Shown one piece after another: positions 13,401 to 24,932 of a stretch of 64,000 nt of DNA. The stretch is from Physcomitrium patens (taxonomy: Eukaryota; Streptophyta; Bryopsida; Funariales; Funariaceae): positions 10,504,000 to 10,567,999 of the forward strand of contig NC_037273.1 in assembly GCF_000002425.4 (NCBI RefSeq). Direction: 5' to 3'. The translations under genes were made by a program, and so were the position numbers. Each line of letters begins with the position of its first letter. The first letter of the stretch is position 1. Under the pieces are notes generated by a model, which saw only the letters and a list, made by a program, of their open reading frames with translations, searched no databases and had not been told where the DNA came from.

Positions 13401-13439
13401 GTGGTTGGTCTTGATCTTATTGGAGAGCAAGTGAGTTGA
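10407..13439 (+). CDS. CSLC: Cellulose synthase-like C (xyloglucan beta-1,4-glucan synthase)
   Basis: Family GT2 membrane glycosyltransferase that makes the beta-1,4-glucan backbone of xyloglucan in the Golgi from UDP-glucose (role known from angiosperm CSLC). Five exons: 10407-11117, 11477-11785, 12060-12350, 12543-12656, 12777-13439; all joins are in phase and give 695 residues, normal for CSLC. The N-terminus [11 protein letters not shown] and TPVVVKMEN are CSLC hallmarks and fix the ATG at 10407; the open frame further upstream has only a GTG. Catalytic motifs are intact: VLDDSSD (about 260-266), DAD (322-324), TVEDMD (D at about 416) and QQHRW (452-456). Two hydrophobic segments lie before the catalytic loop (about 70-150) and several after it (from about 475), including LIFLFF-like and [13 protein letters not shown] stretches. 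All introns have GT-AG ends. It is probably one of several moss CSLC paralogues; which one cannot be told here. Confidence 0.95.
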
Positions 13440-16400
13440 TTCTTGTGTGCCACAAGATCAAGCCGCTCGCTTTGAAGGTCTCTTAAACCTGCTGTTGATA
13501 GATCGGGCGACTAAATATCTATTTGTTGGAACCCTAGTAAACCTGAGAAAAAAAGGTCTTAAGCCGATCTGCATTCTTCTCCACTTGTCTTAATGGAATA
13601 TCTGAGAGCAGCGAGATTTGCTATCTTCGAATCAACGGTAGTTTTTCTGTTTACTGGTGCGCATCAACTTCGAGGTTTCAGTGGTATCATTGCAATCAAG
13701 TGTTGAGCTGGAGGAAGGTGCTAAGCGCTGGGGGTAACTTAGCATCCAAGTGCATGGAGGTTGAAGAGTTTATCATCTAGAACTGCATACTTCTATGGTT
13801 GAGGCATGAGGCTTGGAATGTGGGAAAGGAATTGCTGGTGATGTAAGGACAGCAGTTCAGGTGTCTCCAGCAGGGGTATGTCAACCATCAATTGCTGTAA
13901 ACACCTAATATTCATTGTAGTTTGGCCATTCATTTAGTCTATAGTATTATTTCTGATGCCTCCATTTAGAAGCAGTAGTGGTTGTAATAAAAATTGCGCC
14001 TTAGGATTATGTGAATAAATCTTCAGATCTATTTGCACATTACCATTGGAATGTGGCGAAGATTTGCTGAGCATGTAACGTCAGCCATTCTGACCCAAAG
14101 GTATTCTGAATTGGAGGTCATTTCTTTTACGGCCATCTGCTTCCTTCGCCATTTCGTCACACTCTTGTGGCAGTAGAGTATGTGAAGAGTATTTTACAAC
14201 ATCTAGAAGCCATAGTTTGATGGAACCTTTAGAAGGAGACTAGATACCAGCGTTTTTGTTACTTCTTTGCATTAATATGACACGTTTCAGCGACTGATTT
14301 CCATTAGTGGGTGCCGCACGGCTCGGTAATTCCGAGGCATTACTGTCTGACATATCATATCCTCTCTTTGGCTCGAACGAGTTCTCAACAGCTCTGCAAC
14401 CATGACAAAATCCCTGAACTAGTGGCGAAACCACTTTCCCCAAGTTTCCCTTACCAGTCATTCTCCAACTCTAATCAACACAGTACTTCGCACACTTGCG
14501 ACTATTAAATACTAACGTAGAGGTAGTTATGTCTATTGGATTTTCCAAGGCATCGCTGTCTTGGAGGTAATCTGGCATGGTTCCTGTGAGCTAGTTCAAC
14601 CCCCCACAAGCACATCAATGTGGAAAGGGACTTAACACCACCAGCAGCAGCACTGTGCGAATTATTTGCAACTTCAAATGACTGAGTTATTAACACTTGA
14701 CGCACACCTCGATGACAAGACACTTCTCTCTCATTAGAATCCAACCCACGTAGAAAACCACCACTGGTGTTGATGGGTTGCCAGGAAGTCTCGCTCCAGC
14801 ACCATTCTCCACACACAAAGGACTTGAGCTTCTTCGGCACTCTAGCAAAGGCCCTAAACCCTAAAACCTGTTTTCTCTACATGATAATTAGCATCCTGAT
14901 AATTAGAACACATGATCTTTGTACATGTTTATGACACTATGTTGGGTATGTACACTGTAGGTTTTATTTTTTTATATTGTAATCACAGCAATTTTTCATT
15001 CAAAGAAATTATTTTATTAATAAAATTTTAACTGGTATTTCTGTATTTTAATGAGTTCATTAAGTTCATTAATCATTCATTAAGTTTTGAACCTTTGACA
15101 GTTCATTCATCTTCATTTTGTAAACCAATAAAATAAAATAAAATATTATAAATTGATAGATCAAATCAAAAGAAGAATAAACTTTTGGCTTGATATAAAC
15201 ATACATAGGGATCAAACCAAAACAACATATCCAAAGAAGTGGAGAACTTAAGATATATAAGTACAGTAGGAACCATGCAAGTATCATCTTCTTACAATGA
15301 AAATACGAGAATAAGGAAATTCATTCCAAAAATATAAATACCATAAATAAGTATAAGAAAATGACCTAAATCCGACAAGCCGTAAACGATCTTAAAAACT
15401 TCAGTTGTTTCTGAAAGTTGTCTATGACAACAGTACAATATTCTAATTTAAATTTTTCTTTAAAAATACGAAAGAAAATCCAAAACAATTTACACAATAA
15501 AAACGAAAAGATCATATTACAAGGAGGGGTTTTTGACTTTGATTGATTTTAGTTGTTTCTCTATTTTGTGAATAAATTAAACAGCTCTCGATCAATCCTA
15601 GCAGGATCCCTCCCATCTGTTGCAAATCAAGACTTCAGATTGCATCAAAGTTAGTCTTCGATCAAGCGCTACACATTGAAACGTCTCTCCCATTGAGTTA
15701 AGTTGGTTTTGTTTCTGAAGAGTTCAATCGTAAACTCCATCTCATTTCATTAATCTACACACTAATCCCCATTGCTGTGTTCAGGATTTATAGCACATTT
15801 CTAGCTCCTTGCAAATACCTGCATCAGTTTATTTCTAGAAGCGTTGACCGATTTCTTTGCAATTGCCGTTGAAGTCTACAAGTATATCAGTTGGGTGGCG
15901 TTCAATTCATCAGCATTAATTTAGTGAAGGGTTAGTAACGAAGACGTAACTAAATGACCATGGTATAGTTGCTGTCTAGTGTCGTGGACCGGAGGAAAAT
16001 CTAGATACAGTGACACGGGAATTTTGTTGTGAATGGTATACATACTGCGACTGCTTTACAGAAGTGTGTTCTTTTTTTCTTTTCATTGCGAGTGCTAGTG
16101 AATGGTTAGTTGGAATTGAGCAAAATCGTTGTCTTTTATCTACTGCTGCTACCTTGCAGACGATCATACTATTCAACGGCTTCAAGAATAGTGGATGAGG
16201 TTTCGTGATCCTACTAAGAAGAGAAACTCGAACAAGGACTACGGATGGTACTTTCACGGGTTAGACTCCATATCCAAGATCAGAATGACTCATAACACTG
16301 ATCTTACACTGACACTATCTCCGATTCCGATTGCAAGGAATGACAACATCAACACATTCTATCATAGGGTCTCAAAATTTATTGGAGGTAGTACCGAATC

Positions 16401-16606
16401 ACAGTGAAAATCAGATCCCATGAGCCATTCCGAGAAATGATAAATGTGGTCAAACTTTATCGAGCCACAACCTTGTGCCGTGACCAAAACATATGTACAA
16501 GTACTTCTGCGTGATCGATAACAAGGATTGTTAAGAATGGTGTTATTGTAAGTCTATGTAGGGAAGTTATTGCCCCAGCTACACATTCCTACAAAAAAAA
16601 TTGTTT
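13440..16606. other. CSLC 3' region and intergenic DNA, no gene recognised
   Basis: AATAAA-like signals follow the CSLC stop (around 13985 and 14012). A minus-strand frame at 14505-14840 is open for 111 codons but starts with GTG and matches no family I can name. At 14851-14866 there is a telo-box-like CCCTAAACCCTAAAA. From 14880 to 15560 the DNA is AT-rich without signals; 15900-16600 should contain the 3' UTR of the downstream minus-strand AGP gene. Confidence 0.45.
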
Positions 16607-17236
16607 TCAGTAAAGGAACAACACTGCAAGTCCCATGAACGCAACGCCAGCACTTGAAGCCATGGTTCTTGCAGCGTCGGACTCGAGAGGGCTGGGTCCT
16701 GGGGCCATTCCAAAAGGCACAAGAGCGTCGGCGGGAGCATCCGCAGGGCTCTCCACGGGAGCGTCAGCTGCAAAAGTCAATCGCACACATTGTCATTTGA
16801 TAATCACAAAAATCTGCTGATCCGCTCCCACTAGTTTTCTACCCTCACAAGACATTGGAAACTGGGTTGGAATTCAAATGAACAATATACTAGATTGTCA
16901 CACGATTCACGAGTTGTAGCTCTTGATCAGACCTGGTGATGCGATCGGAGATCCCACGGGACTGGACTCGGGAGCCACCTCAGGAGCATAATACTCAGGA
17001 GATTCAACTGGTGCATATTCAGGAGATTCAACTGGTGCATATTCGGGAGATTCAACGGGTGAATATTCGGGAGCATAATCTGGGGAGTAATCGGGAACCA
17101 CGGGAGGGGGGTACATCGGAGCAATCGATTGGGGCGCGTAAGTAGGAGTTGTGGCTGCAGGCCATTGTGCCGAGACTTGCCCAAGCACCAGAGTGAAGAA
17201 GATCACGACACAGATCGAACGAGAAGGTAAAGCCAT
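16607..17236 (-). CDS. Classical GPI-anchored arabinogalactan protein (copy 1)
   Basis: Small secreted hydroxyproline-rich glycoprotein, expected at the plasma membrane and wall. Two exons, 17236-16933 and 16767-16607; the CCAG/GTCTGA donor and TTTGCAG acceptor join in phase to give 154 residues. Residues 1 to about 24 (MALPSRSICVVIFFTLVLGQ, then VSA before QWP) are a signal peptide. The body is built of APT, YAPEYSP and repeated SPEYAPVE units, that is, the Ala-Pro/Ser-Pro glycomodules where proline is hydroxylated and arabinogalactan added, here unusually rich in Tyr and Glu. Exon 2 adds ADAPVESPADAPADA and then a small-residue site near ESDAARTMASS before a hydrophobic tail (VAFMGLAVLFLY), a GPI-anchor signal. 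The exon layout matches the gene at 22085-22628 exactly, so they are tandem paralogues. Confidence 0.88.
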
Positions 17237-17379
17237 CTCGATCCAAAGAAGTGGAGACAGATCTCACTTGAAGAGCGCAAACGGGTTGTGTTCGGAACTG
17301 CGACCTCACCACTACAATTATGAAAACACAATCGTAGAACTCTCGATAGAAGCGCCGTCGTAAACACCCTATTATCAAG

Positions 17380-17415
17380 AAAAAAAAAAAAAAAAAAAAA
17401 AAAAAGAAAAAAAAA
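17380..17415. repeat. Poly(A) tract upstream of AGP copy 1
   Basis: A run of about 35 A broken by a single G, 144 bp upstream of the minus-strand AGP start codon, so poly(T) on the coding strand. Poly(dA:dT) tracts can keep promoters nucleosome-free; this role is inference. Confidence 0.8.
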
Positions 17416-18884
17416 TCGACTCTGGAGGAAGAGGAGATTCACAGCGACAGCTTCTGGTTACACACGAATGGAGAACGGTGCTTCTGAATGGAGAATGCTA
17501 CTGCTCATATGCAATCTCCGAATCCCAGAAATAGACGAAGCGGCATTCGAACGGTACATCCGTTCATGCTAAATTTGGTCACACGAAGCACGTGTCAGTG
17601 TGGATCTAGTCTGGCTTTGTCCACCCAATGAAAGCTTTCTGCATCACTAACAGTCGGTTCCCTCAACAGTCATTCAATTTGATACTGCCAAGTATAACCG
17701 AGGTGATTAAAAAATGAATTCAAATTGCACAGAGCACTTGCTAGCTGGATTCCAGCTTCAGCAACAATAACCTTCACCACCCTTCCCAGCACTTGCTTAG
17801 GTAGTCCACTGGTCAAATGGTTTGTTTCCAATAGCAAGCTGGAAGAGATGCATCTTACTCATTCCGGTAAATTTGACGTAAAGCAGTTAAACTTTCTCTT
17901 ACGAAAGCGAATTATAAAGCAGAAAAGAATTAGTAGCCCCAGAATTATCATTCACCCCATTGACAACTGGTTGCAGTCCATTTACAGCGTCAAATTTATG
18001 GGAAGTTGTAGATATATTATGTGCATAGTTTCGTTATTGTTCACTTCGGTTCACTTTCTCAAGTTTCTTGTGCTGCGAAAGAATCTCGAGGAGACAGTTC
18101 TACACACATGAGGTGACTACAGCATGATGTGAGTGCTAGAGCTTCTTACATAACAAAGAAACGGATGGAAACATTTCATAAACAGCATATACCTTGCGTA
18201 GAAAGAGTAATAAAATTCAACAGTTTCGTTTGACACAACATAAAAGTGTGCACATTGGAATGGAGCAGTGGTTCAACTATGAAATTGATTTTTAGTTGAG
18301 CAGTAAGTATGGGATAAATACTTGTTGTTCTTCGAAGCTTGCAACAAATTGAGTGGGACTCATGATTATCTCTATCTCATCTGAAAGTTCGACAAAAATT
18401 TAGAGACGTTTAATTGAACTCCACTTAATTAGAATGCAAAATAACCCATAATCTCTGATAGACAGTGAAATTAGGTGTGAATTCAATACAGGAAAGGGAA
18501 GCCAACTTCACAAATTTGGTTAGAGTTTCAACACAGTTGCATGCCCTTAAAATACCTTGAGGTTTCTCCGAATAAGAATATAAAAAAATAACCACACTAA
18601 TGAACAGAAAAAATGATACAGATATCTTCGGCAGTGAGCCTGAAACATAGCCTATGTAATCACCAAAATGTGGTGTGTGACACGCTAAAGAATGGAAGGA
18701 AGTAATCATGTTCCTGCCTATAATCCGCTTATACAACCTGCAAGGCCTCACTCTGCACTACTGCCATGGAAATCTTGCACTGCATAAACCGCAGGAAGTT
18801 GCTCTTAAACTTGGCACCACATGCCATTAATCAAATATGAACTGAATAAAATTCCTTAGGGCTTATCAGCAGCGGAAAAAAGCA
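17416..18884. other. Intergenic DNA between AGP copies
   Basis: The open frame at 17725-18111 (+) starts with TTG and resembles no known protein; other frames are short. This is probably the promoter side of AGP copy 1 plus the 3' side of the decayed copy that follows. Confidence 0.4.
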
Positions 18885-19425
18885 GTAAGTCTCATGAACA
18901 CAAAGCCACCATTTGAGGCCATAGTCCTGGCCATCGCCGGATTCAACTCGACTTGACTCTGGGGTCATGGCTCATGTCTCTGGAGCATCTACTGGAGCGT
19001 TCACAGAGCTCGCTATGGGAGTGTAAGGTGCGAAGATCAGTAGCGCACACTGTCAGTCGATAATCACAAAATATGGGGCTCCTCCATTTGTTTTCCCAGC
19101 CTCACTAGAAATCCGAAACTGGATGGAATGCTAATGGACATCCCACAATGTCATACGATCCGAGAGCTGAATCCGAATGTCAGACCTGGCTCCGCCATCG
19201 GAGCGATTGAGGGGTGCCTTCAGGGGACTGAACATGGGAAGCAACAAGGAGGCCATTTTTGGAGCGTCCTTGGGAGAATGCGTGGGAACCGCTTGAGGTG
19301 CAAAAACTGGAGTACCTATTTTGGGAGCATACGCAGGAGCTATGTCTGAAGCCCATTATGCAGTGACTTGTCTATACACCAGAGTGCAGAAAATCGCAAC
19401 GCAGATTGCAGCTCCTACCACGGTA
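18885..19425 (-). pseudogene. Decayed AGP copy A (same family as 16607-17236)
   Basis: Nucleotide similarity to AGP copy 1 runs through exon 2 (about 18890-19045), the intron (about 19046-19185, sharing the CGATAATCACAAAA block with copy 1) and exon 1 (about 19186-19425). On the minus strand the signal-peptide core can be read as AICVAIFCTLVYRQVTA, but the Gln of the conserved AQW cleavage region has become TAA, so the frame ends just at the signal-peptide cleavage site. Downstream the proline motifs still show as PAYAPK, VFAPQAVPTHSP and SPLKAP with lost prolines. The GPI-tail part is also disrupted. I count it as dead; transcription is not excluded. Confidence 0.8.
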
Positions 19426-19984
19426 TTGCGACGAGCTTTTACTATGGTTTTAACACGGAACCAATATAAATTGTTGGTGTGATTAAAACTTCTGTTAAAA
19501 AATAATGGAGAATTTCACAAGAAGCACTCTGGCATTCCACTAACACTGCAATATCAACTATGCTGAAAGAAGATACACAAAGGGGGAGGTAGAGATTCAC
19601 CGGAAAGCTTCGTGCCACAATGTGAGGTGGAAGCTGTGATTTCTAGAAGATCAATTACTTACGTGAACTATCACTACACATGAGAATGAATTCAAAATTG
19701 ATAACCGGTTGTGATTCTTAATTCAATGTCGAATTCTCACCTGCTAAAGCATGTATTGACGTGGCGCTCAAGGGAACAAAGCGATTCTATTTGTCGGGCT
19801 TTCATGCCACACGTTTCTCGGGAATCTGCGGTCTCGTTGAGTCCATAATTAAGAAGGCCATTTTTACATTGATGCGACACATCTTACCATGTCAATTCCC
19901 TGCAATTGTGTCCCTAAATTTGAATGCTTCCCGATTTTGTTTCGTCCGCAATATTGCAGTGCTCATCGAGGGAGAAGGAAAGAA

Positions 19985-20465
19985 GGAAGTCCTATGGATA
20001 CTGTGTCAGCATTTGAAGCCGTGTTTCTGGCAACGCCGGATTCAGTTAGTCTGGGGTCGGATGTCACTGATGAAGCTTCTGGAGCCCAGATAAGGGCGTC
20101 CTCGAGACTAGTGTCGTCAGTGTAAGCAGAAAGAAACAGTAGAAGACCACATTTATTGAAAACCATAGATCCCAGGACATGCATCCACTTCTCATTCTGG
20201 GTGCGACATATCATCAAAAACTTCGTCTAGATTCAAACAGACCAAATTTGAGATAGCACATACTCCAGATAGAGGTTGATGATATAACCCAGAGGTGAGA
20301 TTGATGCCCAATCAGGCTCTCCAACGGGGGACATCGTGGACGCCTATTCGGGAGGGTGATTAGAAGGATGAACAGGCACCGCTTCTGGTGCGTAATTTCG
20401 GAAGTCCATCGTGTGTACAACTACTTGAGAAGAGGACCACAAAGACAGATTGCAGATCTCACCGA
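19985..20465 (-). pseudogene. Decayed AGP copy B
   Basis: A more degraded member of the same family. The exon 2 remnant (about 19990-20130) keeps the order of the tail region (the segment corresponding to GPI tail, omega region and VESP-like motif). The exon 1 remnant (about 20275-20465) reads NYAPEAVPVHPSNHPPE on the minus strand, then a TAG and frame breaks; the signal peptide is no longer in frame with it and stops at TAG near the hydrophobic core. It lies in the same orientation as both intact genes and copy A. Confidence 0.7.
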
Positions 20466-22084
20466 GAAAGTGTTGCTACCAACGGTATCTGCCATCTTGT
20501 TTGGTAAAACTTGATTTCAGAAAACGTAACAAACTTTATCTGACGAATCTATACACTGAATGCAGCCGCAGATCTTGTGGAACTGCAACACTCTCGATCC
20601 TAAGCGCGGTTCCTAACAGTACCATTGCACCGCATATCTCAGCCTAGTCTGAAATAACGAAGCTGGAAACAGACATTCGACGTCCCAACGTAGTGGCTAC
20701 GACAGGTGCCGCCGCTGACATACTCCTGGTCAAGCCAAGAAAAATATAATCGTAGGCCGCTGTATTCAAACGGCGCGTTTCTAGGCACTTCAAATCAACC
20801 AAGAGATATTAGCGTGCGGACAAGGTGTCCCACCGTCATAGCTGTTTCCGTTCTATAGATCCGTTGCGTGTGGGTTTTTCTCGCTTCAGTAACCGCAACA
20901 CTACGGTCTTTAAAACTGTAAGAAGTTTTCAGAGATGGACACCCTTCCATCTTCTAAGTTTGGTCTTGTTACGTTTATGCTGCTCATGACCGTGTTGTAT
21001 GTATTTAGAAACTTTGCAGTTAATGTTATCCCATGTTGTCGGATGCACACCATGCCGATGCTAATTTTCATCATCAGATTCATGAGACTGTGTGCCCAAC
21101 TTTGAAAAGGGCTTAATTCAGGGATTCCTGATGCTAGCTCATCTATGACGTGGAACTACTGTCCTCCCACTGAGGTGAAACTTTGAAACCCAAGATCTGG
21201 GATTTTATTCTAGGTCATTCAAATTAATAGCAAAGAATTATGTCCCCTTCCGTTCCAACAACATATATAAAAAAACAAAAAATTAGAAATAAGTTTCGGC
21301 ATTAACGAAGAAGTGTACCGATAACGATTTCTAAAATGAAAGTATGTTATACGTAATATATTTTAAATTCATTTTTAAATGCTGATTCGGGAATGTCTTT
21401 TTTTCTCGCCCGTAGCTGTCGCAGTGAGAGGTGACAAGATTTTCTTAGATGGGTAATTCGAAAATGAGGATGACAAACCTCTTCAGGTTCAGAAACCAAC
21501 ATGTGTACAGCTGTATTGGCATTGTACTGGCTCCGAGCTTTTCTATTTGTAAACCATTAAATTGTGCTTCATAAATGAGAGGAGACTCATGTCGTTAATG
21601 AATTGAAACAATTATGACTTATCTAGATTGATGATTCGAAGATTGTGATGGAGAGTAGGACGATCAAGTTCATAGTGTTTATATTTCATCAAAAGTAGAC
21701 AGGTTCTACGAATCACGCTATGAACTACTTTATTTGAATAACCACAGAAACAATCTAGATCAGACCCGATGGAGAAGAACATGTATCGATCTCAATCCTT
21801 GGCACCAAGCCAGTCTTATTCTCAGGACTAGTGACTTGCACGAGTCAGAATTTTATTCGACAATATGCCTGTGAGGCGATCAATGTAACAACCACGTTTT
21901 CACCGTGTTCTTTTATCTACTCCGACACAGACCCTGGCAAGGATGCATGCCTAACGTCATTTATTCGGTACTGCCAAGAAAACAATACGTTACAGAATCC
22001 CCGCTGCGTTGTCCTAAATCCATATGCTGTACAGCTTGTGCATTGCGTGATCGCGACCTAGGTATTTCAATTTTAGTGTCGTCG
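20466..22084. other. Intergenic DNA between AGP copies
   Basis: No convincing gene. Short overlapping frames at 20450-20647 and 21831-22192 resemble nothing and the latter overlap the 3' end of the minus-strand AGP copy 2. The stretch 21240-21420 is locally AT-rich. Confidence 0.4.
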
Positions 22085-22628
22085 TCAGTGGAGCACAAAT
22101 GCTGCGAGACTCATGCACAGAACGCTGGCGAGCGCGGCCGAATTTCTGGAAGCACTGGATGTGCTTGGGCTGGGTTCAGGAGCCGGTACTGAAGGCTCGG
22201 GAGCGTTGGTGGGTGCCTCTACGGGGCTCGGCTCAGGAGTGGAAGCTGCAAGAATGAGCAGTGCACAATTGTCAATCACAAGCTGCAAATTTCACTGCCT
22301 GCGCAACTAGATTTGTGTGACCAACAAATATCAAATCAGAAAATCGGCCAGGAACATGTAGGAACCAAAGCCAAGATCGACACGAAATTGAAAGGGGAGA
22401 GCCCAGCGATCAACCTGGGGGTGCGACTGGAACCACTGCAGGTGTCTCCGCAGGAGCACCCACGGGAGACTGCACGGGTGTTGTCTCGGGAGCATATTCT
22501 GGTGGAGAGTACACCGGAGCCAACTTGGGAGCGTAAGTCGGGGCACCCGTGGGCCACTGCGCACTGGTTTGTCCAACTAGCAGAGTGAAGAACAACACCA
22601 CAACACAAACAGAAGTCCTCATCGACAT
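22085..22628 (-). CDS. Classical GPI-anchored arabinogalactan protein (copy 2)
   Basis: Secreted, GPI-anchored hydroxyproline-rich protein. Exons 22628-22415 and 22245-22085 join in phase (CCAG/GTTGAT donor, CTTGCAG acceptor) to give 124 residues. I start at the ATG at 22628 because MSMRTSVCVVVLFFTLLVGQ plus TSAQWP then aligns residue for residue with the signal peptide of copy 1; an in-frame ATG nine codons upstream (22655) is possible. The body is Pro/Ala/Thr/Ser-rich (PTYAPKLAPVYSP, ETTPVQSPVGAPAETP, EPSPVEAPTNAPEPS) and carries fewer Tyr-Glu repeats than copy 1. The C-terminus SRNSAALASVLCMSLAAFVL is a GPI signal. The exon 2 length (161 bp) is identical to that of copy 1. Confidence 0.88.
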
Positions 22629-23057
22629 GGTAATACGAAGAGCAAAAACAGCCATCTAAAGACAAGTTCAACAGCGACAATTCTGTATCAAAACTCAGTG
22701 CCTAACAAAACTAGACACCGAACTCCTAACCCGCGCTTGGTGGCGTACAAACGTTTACAATGCAGTGAATGTTGCAGCAGAACGAAGGAGGAGGAGAAGT
22801 AGAGAGAGAGCGGCGAAGAAGAGGGACCACCACAATACAAGACCCCGGGGACTGCGAGCTCTCACAACAACCGTGGATAGAAACCAAGCATGCCCACACC
22901 ATATAGATTGTCTTGAGGTCCAAAAACAGGACCCGTAACGTCCAGCAGAGAAAAAGTGCGACCGAAAGGTGCCAGATTTGGAAGGCGAGCACCGTGCAAT
23001 CCTGGTTCCTACCGCCATGGATCGATCCAGCTACCGTCGCCCATCGGATCCCCCAAT

Positions 23058-23183
23058 GCTTGCTCGCATTTCGGCGGAACCCATAACCGTTCCGCCCCGT
23101 AACCGTTAGGCGTTGCCTTAGCTTGCCCGCATATCTTCGGAACCTATAACCGTGTTCGTCTGTAACTGTGGGCGTTGGAGTTG
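23058..23183. repeat. Two 63-bp imperfect tandem units upstream of AGP copy 2
   Basis: Units 23058-23120 and 23121-23183 share GCTTGC-CGCAT, CGGAACC-ATAACCGT, GTAAC-GT and GGCGTTG blocks in the same order with scattered substitutions. They lie about 430-555 bp upstream of the AGP start codon. The repeated AACCGT block is a possible MYB-type site (inference). Confidence 0.75.
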
Positions 23184-24899
23184 GAGCAAGCGCCACCACC
23201 TCGTACGTGCACGGCGTTTTTCACCTTCTCATTCGTTGGATCTGAACTTCATCCATCCATCTGATTTCATCGAATTTGCTGTCTACGTTTCGTCATAAAT
23301 AGTACTTCATGATTGGAATTTAATCTAAAAACTAATCTAAAAAGCCGAATTAGAGTTGCTTTATTATGCTTTACTATGCGTTATTTACTAAAAAAAATAT
23401 TTTAAAATCTTATGAACAATGTTAATTGTAATATGTTAATTAGTTATTTATTCATCTATTTATCTAAATTTACAAAGAATATATTTTACAAAATAAGAGT
23501 CTACAATTTGTACAAATAAATAAAGGTGATACTATCAAATTAAGTAGTATTGAAAGCATTATGTTTTCTTTTCTGCAGATTAGCCCATGATGAGACTTTG
23601 CAAGGTTTATTCTACAAATGAGTATCAGAAAATTGACTGTGTTGGTATGTTTGTGCAACAAAGTGTTGGCAATATCCTACCCAACCTAGATTTAAATAAA
23701 TGATGAAATATTTTAATCTTCTTAATTTTGTTTCGAATGTTCTTTCTATGCTACTATTATCACATATACATACTTGTATATAGTCGATTATATTAATTAC
23801 TATTATTATCTGATGGGCCTTGCACACAAGTGTGTTATTTTTATTTTAGGTATTCTAGTGAATAGCTCTCACCCTATTCACTCAACCCAAAAATAAAAAT
23901 AAAAATTTGACTGAACTCCAAACTGCTGACACCATAGCGCAAGAACTGATTGCAGCAGTGCTACATGTGATGCTGTGCAGATTGTAACAGAACATGGGTT
24001 GGTTTGTAACTTGATAGACAAGATGAAGCTGTGCAGATGAAGTCCCTTCGCCACAGAATAAACACTAACAGCAGTAAACGTTTTGTTTGCTGTTGCACTC
24101 GTTGTGTAGAGATTGGCTTTATCGGAAAATTGAAACCACAAATTGGTGTGCATTGAAGAGCACAGGATAGCTGGGTCAAACTCATTCTCGCTGAACTGCA
24201 GATCTGAGTAATGCCGAGCTTGCTTAATATACTCTCAAAGGATATTGTTGCAGGTTTCGTTGAAATCCTGAGATCTGGACCTGTGGGTAGTAAGCAACAC
24301 ACTCTCGTGGAGCTTCTGGGAGATAGATTGCAATGAGGTCTTGTACCGAGGATTTTGAACTCTCTTTAAGCTTAACGTTGCTTCAATTTGCTGTTGAAAG
24401 TATACAAGGCAACATCATCCAATACCATAGAAGCAATATTAACCCCATGTTCAAAATATGAGATTGTAATGGTCAAAACCCTAAACCCTAAAGCCTTTGA
24501 AGACCTTGCAGTATGGCACAGGATACAGAAATTGAATGTGTACCAGGAAATGATGAATGTTTCAATGTGGGAATATTTTGGTTTAAGTGACATCAATATT
24601 GTTGGTGCAATTTATTTTTGTTGCAAAAAAAAAAAGGTGTAAACAAATCTTTATCACCAATGTTGTTCATGATATGTTAATTCTCAATTTATGCATATTT
24701 TTTTATCTTGATGCTAAGATAATTTATTCCTAACTACTTTCAACTGGATAAATTGTTCAAATTGTAATTAAATTGTATGCATTTCACAAAAAAAAATTAA
24801 TATTTTCAAATTATTAAAGACGAGTTATTTAAATTTTATACACAAAAAAAGTATACATGCAACATCCAAGCAAAGTATCTTTGGTTATCAACACCTTCA

Positions 24900-24901
<2 letters not shown>

Positions 24902-24932
<31 letters not shown>
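24902..24932. repeat. Poly(T) tract, 31 nt
   Basis: Uninterrupted T31, followed by GTGTTCAAAGATATTA; a related block occurs in inverted orientation after the A32 tract at 25659-25690. Confidence 0.9.

Noticed and set aside
14505..14840. 111-codon minus-strand frame (KLKSFVCGEWCW) considered as an aldehyde dehydrogenase remnant
   Set aside because: Only a loose likeness to the ALDH N-terminal GEW-type motif, no further motif follows, and no ATG start.
22726..23199. 157-codon minus-strand frame upstream of AGP copy 2 (PTPTPTVTDEHGYRFRR)
   Set aside because: Starts with GTG and its apparent repeats are the 63-bp promoter duplication read in frame.
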